From Panax quinquefolius (taxonomy: Eukaryota; Streptophyta; Magnoliopsida; Apiales; Araliaceae), in contig CM035171.1 of assembly GCA_020205615.1 (NCBI GenBank), forward strand, positions 7,395,399 through 7,459,398: a stretch of DNA of 64,000 bases, in the 5' to 3' direction. Both the position numbers and the translations under genes were made by a program. The notes under the pieces are model-generated. The model was not told the DNA's origin, did not search any database, and was given only the letters and a program-made list of their open reading frames with translations. This document shows positions 52,301 to 64,000 of the stretch, in pieces; position 1 is the first letter of the stretch, and each line of letters opens with the position of its first letter.

Positions 52301-54243
52301 ACTCGATCGAGGATTAAAATGGACCGATGAATCGAGGATTAAGTTTTCCTCTCTTTCCAAATCTTGTAACTCCTTTCCATGGAGCAACTCTTAACAACAC
52401 ATGATCTCTATATCGAATTCCACGTCCTTTCGATGAAGATCGGCATAACTCTTTTTGTCGATTTTGTGAGGTTTTTATATCGTCGTTGTCGGATCGTTTG
52501 AATCTTTTCCGTAGTCATACATTACTAACTCCGGTCCCAACAAAGTTGTTTCACCCACCTCATCCCAAAGATCTTTGGAGAACGACACTTTCTTCCATAC
52601 TGGCAGCTTGAATGGAGCCATGCCAATACTTGCTTGATAAGCTGTTGTTGTGGGAAAACTCCACCAATGGTAAGAACTTATCCCAACTCCCTTGAAATCA
52701 AGGACACGAGTCTTAATAGATCTTCAAGAGTTTGAATAGTCCTCTCCTGATATCAGTCTCAAATCGAGGATGATATCTTAGAGCTAAATCGTAAAAATCT
52801 GTGTCCATAGCTTTTTGCAAACTAACCCAAAATCGTGAAGTGAATCTTGGGTCTCGATCGGAAACTATGGATACCGGCATACCATGCGATCTTACAATCT
52901 CGTTTATGTACATCTGAAAGCAAGGCGTTCAAGTGTATAAGTTTCTCGTGTCGGTAAGAAATGAGCGGAGACTTGGTCAATCTATCAACAATGACCCAAA
53001 TCGCATCAATGCCTTGAGAAACCTTAGGAAGGCCGTGCGAAATCCATGGTAATGTGCTCCCTCTTCCATTCTGGAATTTCAAGTGGTTGCAATGGACCTT
53101 TTGGTACTTGATGCTCGCTTTAACTCGTTGACAAGTTAGACACCTTGAGATAAATAGCCGCTTATCTCTCTCTTCATATTGCTCCACCAAAATGTATGTG
53201 AATATCATGATACATTTGGTACTCCTGTGATGGATTGCAAATGGTGTGTTGTAGCCTCCATCATGATATTATACTTTAAATCGTATTAATTAGGAACACA
53301 AAGTGCGGAGTTGACTCAAGTATTCCTTCTTCATCGATTCTTGCTTCCAAAGATAGCACCTTTTGTACTTTCTTCCTCATACGCATCGCCTCCGTGTGTC
53401 GTAGCTTGGCGACTTTAACTTTATCGATTAAAGTTTGCCTACTCAGATACCGCTATCATCACATGCGTCCCTCGAGTCTTTAACTCTATCTCCATCCTTT
53501 GCAAGTCACACAAAATGGGCCTTTGCGTTGACAATATCGCACTCAGTGCTTGCATATGATTTTCTTACTTAATGCCGTCGCCTACCACGTTCGCTTTTCG
53601 AGGATGGTATTGATGGTATGATCATAATCTTTCAACGAGTCAAGCCAACGTCGTTGTCGCATGTTGAGTTCCTTTTGAGTGAAGAAATATTTGAGGCTTT
53701 TATGATCCGTAAAGATCTCCACTTTCTCCCCATACAAGTAATGCCTCCAAATTTTAAGTGCAAAGACAATATTTTGCCAACTCTAGATCATGAGTAGGAT
53801 AATTCCTCTCATATTCTTTGAGTTGTCGCGAGGCATAAAGCTATAACTTTTTCATGTTGCATGAGAACACATCCCAACCCTTTGCTCAAGCATCATCAGA
53901 TGACAAATCCTCCGAGCTGATGGTATTGTCGAATCAGCTTTGAAATAAGTCTCCTCTTGAGTTCTTAAAACTCTCTCACATTCTTCGCTCCAACCGAACT
54001 TTGTATCTTTCCGAGTCACCGAGTCACGGGAGTAGCGATTAGAAAATCCTTCCACGAATCTCCGATAATAACCAAATTAAACCGAGAAAGCTACGATTTC
54101 TTGATCCATCGATTTAGGTTGTTCCCGACTTTGAATAGCTTCAATCTTTGCTTGGTCAACAGATATTCCATGACTTGATACCATCGTGCCCAAGGAATGC
54201 TACTTCTTGACTTTAACTCGCATTTCTTCAACTTGGCATAAAG
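49341..54243 (-). mobile_element. Ty3/Gypsy chromovirus, family B, cut by the assembly gap
   Basis: The 3' LTR (coding strand) runs 49341 to about 51939, beginning TGTGACGCCCCC on the + strand. It contains a tandem array of about 60-bp units (50399-50735) and one of about 19-bp GGTAATTACTATT-type units (51136-51308). Internal sequence follows: polypurine CATAAGAAGGGAGG on the coding strand next to the LTR, chromodomain (about 51960-52127, MTWELES), integrase C-terminal part (about 52100-52560), integrase core (52713-53208, EIVRSHGMPVSIVSDRDPRF and VIVDRLTK), RNase H (about 53600-53900) and the start of RT, ending at the Ns. All frames are broken. Related to family A but with clearly different LTR sequence. 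Confidence 0.82.
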
Positions 54244-54343
54244 NNNNNNNNNNNNNNNNNNNNNNNNNNNNNNNNNNNNNNNNNNNNNNNNNNNNNNNNN
54301 NNNNNNNNNNNNNNNNNNNNNNNNNNNNNNNNNNNNNNNNNNN
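54244..54343. other. Assembly gap (100 N)
   Basis: Exactly 100 N, the conventional placeholder for a gap of unknown size. The sequence on its right restarts inside a copy of the Copia sequence at 47252, and the sequence on its left matches 61235, so both edges of the gap are ends of one repeated 7-kb block. Confidence 1.
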
Positions 54344-56340
54344 TTTATCTTAGAAAGGCGGCGTGTTCATAACAAACACCTTTTGCTAAGTAGGATTATA
54401 GAACATATACCTAAACTTACTTTAGGATGTCCCACAAATCTAACACTTGTAAAATCTTGTCCCAAGCTTATCCTTTGAAACCTTTTCACATAAGTTGGAC
54501 AACCCCTTATCTTAACATACTTAAGATTAGGAATCCTCCACATCCATAACTTTTATGGAGTCTTGAGGCGGATTTTGAGGTTACCATTTTCGTAGATATC
54601 ACGGCCATTTCTAGGACATTATCCGAGAAGGATCTTTGGAATGTCGGTAAAATCATTTTGGGATAGTACCATGTTCAACAAGGTATGATTTTCTTTCGGA
54701 TACATCGATCAATTATTGCGTATCGGGATCGTCCATTATGAGAAAACCATTTGAGATGATCTAGAAACTTATTGCATAAGTATTTATTCCTTGATCTAAT
54801 CAAAGAATCTTAATACTTTGCCAATTTGTTTCATACAGAATTCTTTGAACCTTTCGAATAATTCATACTTGTATTCAACAAATACACATTGACTCTTTGA
54901 ATGATCATCTCCTTTTCTTATACTAATTTGTTCGATATGCAAAATTATTTGTAACGTAAGTCAGTATACAAAATTTATTAAGTAATATTCGGTTCTATAC
55001 AAAATATTATTATTATAAATAGAACAACAATTGTTCTTAATTATAATACCAAAGATTTCATTGTCCAATGATAAAATGGAAATAATATTTTAACAAGGCT
55101 GGAATCTGATAACAACTTATTGACTTAATAGATTTGCTAGTAGGCATTGCTAAACTATAAGTTTCTATGGCTAATATGGCAACCTTTGCTACATTTCCAC
55201 ACGTGGGATTACTTATATTTGTTTAGCTTTCTACTTATTTGGTCCTTTCATAAATCTATATTTATGATAACCGAAGTTGGTATCAATACCCAAGTAGAAC
55301 CTTGACTTGAAGAAAAATTTATTTAAATCATGAACAAATTTGTATTTATAACACCAAACTTCACTAAGCTTCTTTGGTTAGCCTCTGCAAGATGCTTCTC
55401 GTAGTTTCTTTCTAGTGTCGGGCTTATTGCGGTGGAAGCAAAGCTCTTTCTTTGCTATCCGTGTCGGTTTTGTTCTTATTATCCTTTGTTTATGCCTTTC
55501 TATTTACCTTCTTTGAATCGTTCTTCTTTTTGAGAAGATCCTTTGGCCCCTACCGGTAAGACTTGATCTTTCTTGGTTGGAAAGTGACTCTCGACATTTT
55601 TCAATATGTTAAGCAAATCGGTGAAGGTGATATCTAGCTTGTTCATATGAAAAATTCACAACAATTGTGAAAGAGTCAGGGGTGAGTGCGAAGATCAAAT
55701 CTTGGCTCAACTCTCCATCCATGACAAAACCAGTTGTCTAATTGATCAATCAAATTGATTATGTTAAGAACTTTTATACATCTTATAGTGCCATTGGCCA
55801 TTCTAGATCGGAAGAGCTCCTTAGATGTCGATATCTATCGGTCCTACTTTCCTCACCATCAACTACTTGATGTGCGGGAATATAGTAGAAGCATCCATAG
55901 TTTCATCTTGTATTTGAAGCTCGTTACTCATAGATCGAGCATGATGCATTGAGCCAAGCTATGCATCATCTTGCCACTTTCTAAAAGTAGCAATCTCTTC
56001 CTCGGAGGCATTATGCGCAACCATTGCGAGGATAGGCGTATTAAGGACATAAGATAACTTTTCGACCTATGAGAACTATTCTCAAATTCCTTAACCAATC
56101 CGTTTAATTGATTAAGTTAATTTAGCATCTAATATGCTTCCGCGGTGATAGTAATTTAGACATTGTAAAATTACGTAAATGAATTTGTAATTAACAACAT
56201 TTTAACATACATTCTTTTATTAATTACCAAAATAAATTAGGTCTTGTTTTAAATTGGTATCTCCCACTATTTTCTTTAAACTATATTACCCTCACTTATA
56301 TGGTTCGGCAAAATCTAATTAAAGATTTGCTAGTGAGAAT
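54344..56340 (-). mobile_element. Second copy of the Copia fragment
   Basis: Collinear with 47252-49262 (same integrase, knuckle and gag segments), starting abruptly at the gap. About 80 bp present in the first copy just before the chromovirus LTR (49263-49340), and the first bases of that LTR, are missing here. No open frame longer than about 70 codons remains. Confidence 0.85.
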
Positions 56341-58969
56341 ACCCCAAAATTAGGTATACATCACCCATCTTGGTACTTAATGCCTTACATAGATGCGAAT
56401 TTAAATACAACTTAATACATAAAGGTATTTATCGACATAAAGCGTGAGTTTAAATACAAATATAAATCTACTAGATATTATACAAACTCAAAAAAAGTCC
56501 TCATTACAATTATTATCACCTTTATTTCACGAGAATAGTGAGGACTACTAATCTTATCTTGAGGACCATCACTCGTTTCCCAGACTCGTCCCGCTATATT
56601 CTCATTTCTGAAGAAGAAACGGTGAAAGAAAGGGTGAGCTCAACTAGCCCGATGAAATATTATGACTAAGATAATGCGAGAATAAATTATCAATAGTCTT
56701 GACAATATTAAGCGATAAAATACAATAGAAATGACCGGTTTAAGCTGCGGCGGAATATCTGATCCATTAAAAAGTCGAGTAGAGAAAAAAATCTACTATC
56801 TTTTAGGTTTTAAAGGTTTTCATCCTTTGTTATAAATTTGAGACTCGACTTTAATAAATATTCACATCATCGAATCACTTACACTTTTCTGACCGAGGAT
56901 ATTCTTTAGTATCGCGACCACAATTATTCATACCTACTACGGGCGAGAATATTTGTGTATTCATTAATTAGTCATGATCATGCCAACAAGCATCCATCGA
57001 TGATACTTCTGACGATTTGAGGATTTTTACCACATCATTTGTAACATTACGGTCGTGATTACATAGAATAGTCTACTGGTCGTAATCATACCAAGTCCAT
57101 CATACTTCTGAACCCGAGATGACTTTAAAAAAATATAAACATGAGGATGATGACAATGATATAAGAATTGATAAAACAAGTTCAAAAATTATTTTATCCG
57201 AGGAATTATTAACGTCAATTATCAACATAATCTTTGTTTTGTAGAGTAAAATTCAAGAATGATCGGAAGAATATTTTCATGAAAAGATCTTTGGATGAAA
57301 AGCATGAAATATCGAGGATATTCCACTAATTTCATGGAGTATAGAAGTCAAAGTTTTAACTTATTTGGGTATAATAAAGAATGGAATAACAAAAGAAATC
57401 ACCGTAAATGCGATAGGCCGCCTTGAGGCGAGTTATTCAGCGAAGAATAATAAATAAGGATGTTCAACGAGAATAATAAAAATGGTGAAACCGGTCGGCG
57501 TAAAAACGAGATAGGATATTTCAATGCGAATAATAATAAAAAGGCGGAACCGGTTCGGTGTAAAACCTGAGAGGATGTTCAGCGAGAATAATAATAAAAA
57601 GCGGAACCGGTCAGGTGTAAAACACCTGAGACAGGATGTTCAGCGAGAATAATAAAAAAGGCGGAACCGGTCGGTGTAAAAACACAGACGAGGATGTTCC
57701 AGCGAGAATAATAGAAGAATGTCACCAAGTATAGGGTAAACCAGCGTATCTGAGGTTATTCAACGAGAATAATAAGCGATGGAATAACAGCAGTTCTCTT
57801 CATGAATAAGAAGAATAACACCCCTTACTTTTGGTAGGAGATTGAATCTTTGCTGACGGTGTAGTAACAAAAATACTCTTCTTCTTTCTCTCTTATTCTC
57901 TCTATACTTTCTCTCTCTATAAGCTTGAATGAATTAAGTGAAAATAATGAAGCCCTAGGCCTCTATTTATAGAAGATTTCTAGCTTAGCTTTTCTTAGTG
58001 TGAAAAGCGAGTGGCAGCGACTAATGATGTGAAAAGAAAAGTGGTTTGGCCTTTTGTAATGTGAAGCGACAAGTGGTTCGGCCTTTGTAATGTGAAGCGA
58101 CAAGTGGTTCGGCGTCTGGTAAAGGTAATTACAAGTATTAGCGAAGGTAAAGGTAATTACTATTAGCGAAGGTAAATACTATTGGCGAAGGTAATTCTTA
58201 TTGGCGAAGGTAATTCTTATTGAAGGTAAGGTAACTACTATTGTGAAGGTAATTACTATTGTGAAGGTAATTACTATTGTGAAGGTAATTACTATTTGTG
58301 AAGGTAATTACTATTGTGAAGAGACTCTTAGATGATGACATATAGGCCCCCATAAAATAATCAAACTTACCACAAATCATTTTTTTTTTTCATCGACACA
58401 TATTTAATCTTTCAACAATTATTAATCATTTATAACGTGTCGTCTCAATTATTGATTTAATCTTTATAACATATTATCTGAGATGATCTTTGTGACAATA
58501 ATTGAATCGATAATATAAGAGATATGATCACGACAATTCTTTGTAGTGATAATTGAGCATAGGTGAGTGACTGACTCGCGTAAGCATCGATAATCAATCT
58601 GAGTGTCTTTCTTATGCGACCACAGCGTATTCTTGTACTTTTACCATAGGGTAGTTCAGCAGTTTTAACGGTAACACCTCGTAGTTATTTTTTTATAAAA
58701 TATTTTTGTCGTTTTCTCGATCAATGCAATGAATTACATTGTAGGGTCCACCGATGATTGAGTAGTTATGCGAATATTCCCTAACAAAAGAATATTTCCA
58801 GGCCAAAACGAATATTTTATAACAACTTGCATACTTTGCAAAATTTATAAATATTACCCCTTTATAACATTATATCAAATTTATTCCATAATATTCAAAA
58901 TAATATTTATAGAAAAATTCATCTTTATTTATAAAAGTTGGGGTCTTCTGACCTCCCTTCTTATGAAAT

Positions 58970-61900
58970 TTAGCCCTCGAAATTAGAAGTGCATATACTG
59001 GTATGTCGAAGAGGTAAGGATACCTTGATTTCATTTGATTCTAACTCCCAGTCATTTCCTCGACATCGTGGTTTCTCCACAAAACTTTGACTTGAGGTAT
59101 AACCTTGGGCGTAGAATATGTTCCTTCTTATCAAAATTTGAGCAGGGAACCTCTTCATCGTCAAATCTTCCGCTATTTAAATCAGGTTCTAACTTCGATA
59201 ATATGGTTCGGGTCTTTCACATATTTACGTAACATAGATATGTGAAAAGCGTTATGAAACGAGAGACATATTTGGCGGTAAAAGCGAGTCTATAGGCCAC
59301 GAGTTCCTACTCGATCGAGGATTAAAATGGGCCAGATGAATCGAGGATTAAGTTTTCCTCTCTTTCCAAATCTTGTAACTCCTTTCCATGGAGCGACTCT
59401 TAACAACACATGATCTCTATATCGAATTCCCGTCCTTTCGATGAAGATCGGCATAACTCTTTTATCGATTTTGTGAGGTTTTTATCGTTGTCGGATCGTT
59501 TGAATCTTTTAAAGTAGTCATACGTACCAACTCGGTCCCAACAACGTTGCTTCACCCACCTCGTCCAGCATCTTGGAAGCGACACTTTCTTCCATCTGCA
59601 GCGCTTGAATGGAGCCATGCGATACTTGCTTGATAAGCTGTTGTTGTAGGAAAACTCCACGATGGTAAGAACATCCGACTCCCCTTGAAATCAAGGACAC
59701 GAGTCTTAATAGATCTTGAGAGTTTGAATAGTCCTCTCCATTGTCCCGTAAAATACGAGGATGATATCTTAGAGAGCTAAATCGTGAAATCTGTGCCCAT
59801 AGCTTTTTGCAAACTAACCCAAAATCGTGAAGTGAATCTTGGGTCTCGATCGAAACTATGGATCTGGCATACCATGCGATCTTACAATCTCGTTTATGTA
59901 CATCTGAGCAAGGCGTTCAAGTGTATAAGTTTCTCGTATCGGTAAGAAATGAAGCGGACTTGGTCGATCTATCTATCAACAATGACCCAAATCGCATCGA
60001 TGCCTTGAGAAACCTTAGGAAGGCCGATGCTTGAAATCCATGGTAATGTGCTCCCACTTCCATTACGGAATTTCAAGTGGTTTGATGGACCTTTTGGTAC
60101 TTGATGCTCGCTTTAACTTCGTTGACAAGTTAGACACCTTGAGATAAGCGGCGCTATCTCTCTCTTCGTATTGCTCCTTTGAAATGTATGGCGAATATCA
60201 TGATACATTTTGGTACTCCCGAGATGGATTGCAAATGGTGTGTTGTGCGCCTCCATCATGATATTATACTTTAAATCGGGTCGTTAGGAACACTGAAAGT
60301 GCGGAGTTGACTCGAAGTATTCCTTCTTCATCGATTCTTGCTTGGGCGTAGCACCTTCTTGCACTTTCTTCCTCATACGCATCGGCTCAGTGCGTAGCTT
60401 GGCGACTTTAACTTTATCGATTAAAAGTCGGTTCTACTTTCGTATACTCGCTATCATCACATCGTCACAGAGTCTTTAACTCTATCTCCATCCTTTGCAA
60501 GTCACACAAAATGGGCCTTTGCGTTGACAATATCGCTTTTCGTGCTTGCGTATGATTTTTACCTCTCGATCGTCGGCTACCACGTTCGCTTTTCGAGGAT
60601 GGTATTGGATGGTATGATCATAATCTTTCAGCAGTTCAAGCCAGCGTCGTTTGTCGCGTGTTGAGTTCCTTTTGAGTGAAGAAATATTTGAGGCTTTTAT
60701 GATCAAGTAAAGATCTCCACTTTCTCCCCATCTGAGTAATGCCTCCAATTTTTAAGCTGAAGACAATGTTTGACTTGACTCTAGATCATGAGTAGGATAA
60801 TTCCTCTCATATTCTTTGAGTTGTCATGAGGCATAGGCTATAACTTTTCCATGTTGCATGAGAACACATCCCGACCCTTTGCGAAGCATCTTTTGTAGAT
60901 GACAAATCCCTCAAGGCGGATGGTATTGTCGAGCAGTCTTTGAAATAAGTCTCTCTTGAGTTCTTGAAAACTCTTCTCACATTCTTAGCTCAATAGAACT
61001 TTGTATCTTTCAAAGTCGGTGAGTCGATGGAGTAGCGATTAGAAAATCCTTCCACGAATCTCAGATAATAACCAACTAAGCAAGAAAGCTCGTCGCTTGA
61101 TCTTTGATTTAGGTTGTTCCCGACTTTGAATAAGCTTGATCTTTCTTTGGGTCAGCGGATATTCCATGACTTGATACCACGTGCCCAAGGAATGCTACTT
61201 CTTGACGAACTCGCATTTCTTGACTTGGCATAAAGCTTATATTCACGAAGCTTTTGGAGTGTCGACCTCGAAGTGTTGCTCATGATCTTCACGGCTTTTG
61301 GAATAAATAAGGATGTCATCGATAAAGGCGACCACAAAGTGATCTAAATATTCCTTGAATACTCGGTTCATCATATCCATGAAGGCGGCGGGGCATTAGT
61401 CGATCGAAAAAGGACATGACTAGGAATTCATAATGCCGTCTGGGAGTTACGGCCGTCTTTGGAATGTCGTGATTACAATCTTTGATTGGTGATATCCGGA
61501 GCGAAGATCGATCTTTGAAAAGAATTTGGCTCCTTACTGTTGGTGAGTGAAACAGGTCGTGATCGTGGCGATGGATACTATTTTTGATGGTGACATGATT
61601 GACTCCAGATAATCAATACAAAATCGCATACTCCCATCTTTCTTCTTCACGAATAGAGCAGGAGCACCCCGAGGAGAAGTACTAGGGGCGAATAAAGCGA
61701 TGTCTAACAATTCCTGCGGTTGGGTCTTTAACTCACGAAGTTTGATAGGAGCCATTCGATATGGGGCTTTGGAAATAGGTTTTGTCTAGGGTTCAAGGTC
61801 GATACAAAATTCAATTTCACGCTCTGACGGGGTAGGCGGGGAAGTTCTTGAGAATCGTCGGAAATTTATTAACAATAGAAATATCGTTTCAAAAGCGGCG

Positions 61901-63550
61901 TATTTTTGTTTAAATCGTGACATGAGCTAAGAAAGCTTGACATCAGTTTTTCGATAAGCGAATAGCTTTATGGCTTGAGATGGCCGTGATTGATTTTAAT
62001 GGTTTGAGTCGTTTGAATTAGCATAATAGGTTGATTAGGAATATGAAAGCTAACAACCTTACGAAAACAATCAATTTTTGCATGATAAGTAGTTAACGAT
62101 CGATCCACAGAATCACGTCAAATGCAAGTATTTTTTAATGAAATAAGATCGACGGGTAATGTGAAGTGCGATTTGAACAAACAAGACTTATAAGCGAGTG
62201 GATGTAATGAAGGTTTCTCCAGCGGAGTTTCCACAGATAAGTCGAAAGTCTAATTTCTCAGGAGTCGAATTTAATCGATGGTATAGTAGGAGAAATAAAA
62301 GAATGGGTAGAAGCCGGTATCAAATAAAGTATAGACTTCATTAGAGTTTATGATAAGCTTACGTGATGACCTCATTCGGGTTCCTTGCTCTTTGGGAGGT
62401 CACTGACAAAGCGCTCTCCCTTGCATTCTGGGTTTTGAATTTTACGGGATGGCCTTTGGTGCCTCCATCCTGCATTGAATTTGTCTTGATGGCGAAAAAT
62501 CGAGCTAAGTGACCTTCTCTTCCACAATTATAACATGCTTTGGATGGCGTGGCCTTGATTTTGGTGATGTGTCCCTCTCCTCGCATTTGAAGCATATGAT
62601 AGGTGGTCTTTCTCCTTCCTTAACAATGGGTCTTTGGTCTTGGCGTCTTTCCATCATTGTTGAATCTCCGTTTCTTGAAATGTCCATTCTTATTGTTTTT
62701 GTACGATTACCATAGAAGTGGTTACCATATCTGGCTTTGTTGATTCCCTCACGCTTGTTGTCCAGCCCGATGACTACTCTCATTTGGTATTATAATTTTT
62801 TAAATTTGCTCTCTTTTAGTTGCGTTGACTCGTTATCGCGCTCCACTAAGCGAGCCCTATTTACAACATCTGAATACAAACCACGGTTTATGAGAAATAA
62901 GATGTTGGCGTATCTCGACTTTGAACCTCTTAAAAACATTGGCGCCATTCTCTCTTCATTATCCACACAAGTGGGGAATATGGCCAAGTGATAACTCATA
63001 AATTTTGCCTCGTATTGCGACACGGTCGTATTGTTTTGTTCAACTTGATAAACTCCACCTCCTTCGTGTGGCGAATACTTTTCGGAAAGTATTTGTCGTT
63101 GAAACGACTCTGGAACTTCTCCGAGAGATATCTTGATCAATGGGTTGAGTCGTTTCTGGATTCCCACCGATGTCTGCCTCTCGCGCATGACATAAAAGCG
63201 TGCAAAGGAACCTTTTGCTCCTCGGAGCATCGAGACATCAAATATCTTGGTAATCTGCTTTATCCATGCTTAGCTTGAAGTGGTTTTGGCTCTCCCTTAA
63301 ACTCGGTGGTCCGGCTCCTTGAATTGTTTAGCGGTGGTGGCTGAGAGAGTTTCAATGTTTCCACCTACGTTTTGGGCGAGTCGCTCTGCTTTCTTTGTTG
63401 CATAAATTGCATAAAGCCTCTGAACATTTGATCATTCATCATTTGGTCGATGTGTTGTTGTTTGCATGAGGATTATCGCCTTCACGATGCACATTATCAC
63501 GATTATTGATATGTGGTGAATCGGCGATCGCTGCGCTCCATTCTTTATTC
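58970..63550 (-). pseudogene. Degenerate gag-pol of family B chromovirus (second copy)
   Basis: Fragments in scattered frames on the minus strand: gag (about 62790-63230, RFYVMRERQTSVGIQKRL and DNEERMAPMFLRGSK), CCHC knuckles (62505-62620, ACYNCGREGHLARF and ICFKCEERD), protease region (about 61950-62340), RT (61534-61755, [19 protein letters not shown]), RNase H and connection (60480-60750, [18 protein letters not shown]), integrase (about 59700-60180), integrase C-terminal part (59400-59660) and chromodomain (about 58990-59080, ELESNEIK). This supplies the gag, protease and RT portions missing from the first copy because of the gap. Confidence 0.75.
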
Positions 63551-63735
63551 TCAACATTCTCGGATGTCATTTTGAGAATCTTGCCACAAAACAAAGGTTA
63601 ATTGACATGTAACAAATTATCCTATCTTTGACCAACCGATAAAATAGCACGTAAACTTAGGTAGGTCATACTAGCGAAGGTATTCCCGTCTCTCCCCTCT
63701 AGTACTATTCTCACATCTTAGCGGGGATCGTATCC

Positions 63736-63752
63736 TAAGCTACGATACCAAT
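63736..63752 (-). other. Primer binding site of family B element
   Basis: Coding-strand sequence TTGGTATCGTAGCTTAGGA lies immediately after the LTR end. It resembles the initiator-Met tRNA primer site TGGTATCAGAGC with a one-base change. Confidence 0.6.
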
Positions 63753-64000
63753 TGTGGCGCCCCCAAAATTAGGTATACATCACCCATCTTGGGGCGCCAC
63801 TTACTTGTAGTGCAATTTAAATCTGACTTATTAACATAAGCGTAGTGTATGCAATCGACATATAAGCGTGAGTTTAAATACAAATATATCGTCTACTAGA
63901 TATTATCTGAACTCGAAAAAAAAAGTCCTCATTACAATTATTATCACTTTATTTCACGAGAATAGTGAGGACTACTAATCTTATCTTGAGGACCATCACT
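63753..64000 (-). repeat. Start of the right-hand LTR of family B element
   Basis: Begins TGTGGCGCCCCCAAAATTAG and aligns with 49341 and 56341 onward; truncated by the window end. Confidence 0.85.

Larger units (their letters stand above)
56341..64000 (-). mobile_element. Family B chromovirus, second copy, with both LTRs (right LTR cut by window end)
   Basis: The left LTR runs 56341 to about 58951 and has lost its first bases. It carries the same arrays as 49341-51939 (about 60-bp units at 57424-57725, GGTAATTACTATT units at 58126-58318). The internal region 58952-63752 covers the whole of pol and gag on the minus strand. The primer binding site precedes the right LTR, which starts TGTGGCGCCCCC at 63753 and runs off the window. 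All coding domains are broken; the frame breaks are denser than in the first copy. Confidence 0.82.

Noticed and set aside
49341..61235. Two independent family B elements in tandem
   Set aside because: Not accepted as the first reading because the matching blocks end exactly at the assembly gap; both are annotated as present in the sequence but flagged as probably one locus.

Overview
This is nuclear DNA from a flowering plant, most likely a eudicot. The evidence is spliced genes with GT-AG introns, plant-only families (DYW pentatricopeptide protein, class I formin with a signal peptide and membrane anchor, GeBP/storekeeper factor, DUF1218 protein, BAM5-type beta-amylase), Stowaway-type MITEs with CTCCCTCCGT ends, and Ty3/Gypsy chromovirus and Ty1/Copia elements. 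I cannot name the species. A run of 100 Ns at 54244-54343 marks a scaffold gap.

Positions 1-32 kb are gene-bearing. In order they hold: the last exons of an unrecognised gene (757-1092, +); an intronless atypical bHLH factor (3013-4023, +); a frameshifted first-exon fragment of a ZIP metal transporter lying between inverted copies of a repeat (6395-6685, +); a three-exon DUF1218 membrane protein (7636-8347, +); an intronless GeBP/storekeeper-type factor (10719-11944, -); a six-exon class I formin (13310-18686, -); a DYW-class PPR protein (19478-21598, +), divergent from the formin; and two tandem beta-amylase genes on the minus strand. The proximal amylase copy (22492-24948, with a remnant plastid-targeting exon to 26256) is a pseudogene. 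The distal copy (27329-29663) is intact. Spacers carry MITEs, microsatellites and AT-rich sequence. Four single-base frameshifts interrupt otherwise well-conserved genes (DUF1218, GeBP, formin twice). Three are extra bases in short homopolymers and look more like consensus errors than decay.

Positions 32.4-64 kb are nested retrotransposons with no host gene seen. A complete Tekay/Del-like chromovirus (33210-43577, coding strand minus) has about 2.8-kb LTRs, a tRNA-Met-like primer binding site, a polypurine tract and a perfect 5-bp target duplication AGGAT. It sits inside an older LTR fragment of a related family. Next come a truncated LTR in the opposite orientation (43736-44523) and a minus-strand Copia element whose 1.55-kb LTR and polypurine tract are clear (44524-46093). 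A second chromovirus follows (LTR from 49341).

The sequence on the two sides of the N gap is the same about 7 kb: 47252-54243 matches 54344-61235 right up to both gap edges. This is what two overlapping contigs that were never merged look like, so the apparent tandem duplication is probably an assembly artefact. The second copy also carries dense small differences. I saw no novel gene system. The most notable items are the amylase pair with its lost targeting exon, the formin with a Lys-His-rich extracellular run, the ZIP fragment between inverted repeats, and the false-duplication signature.
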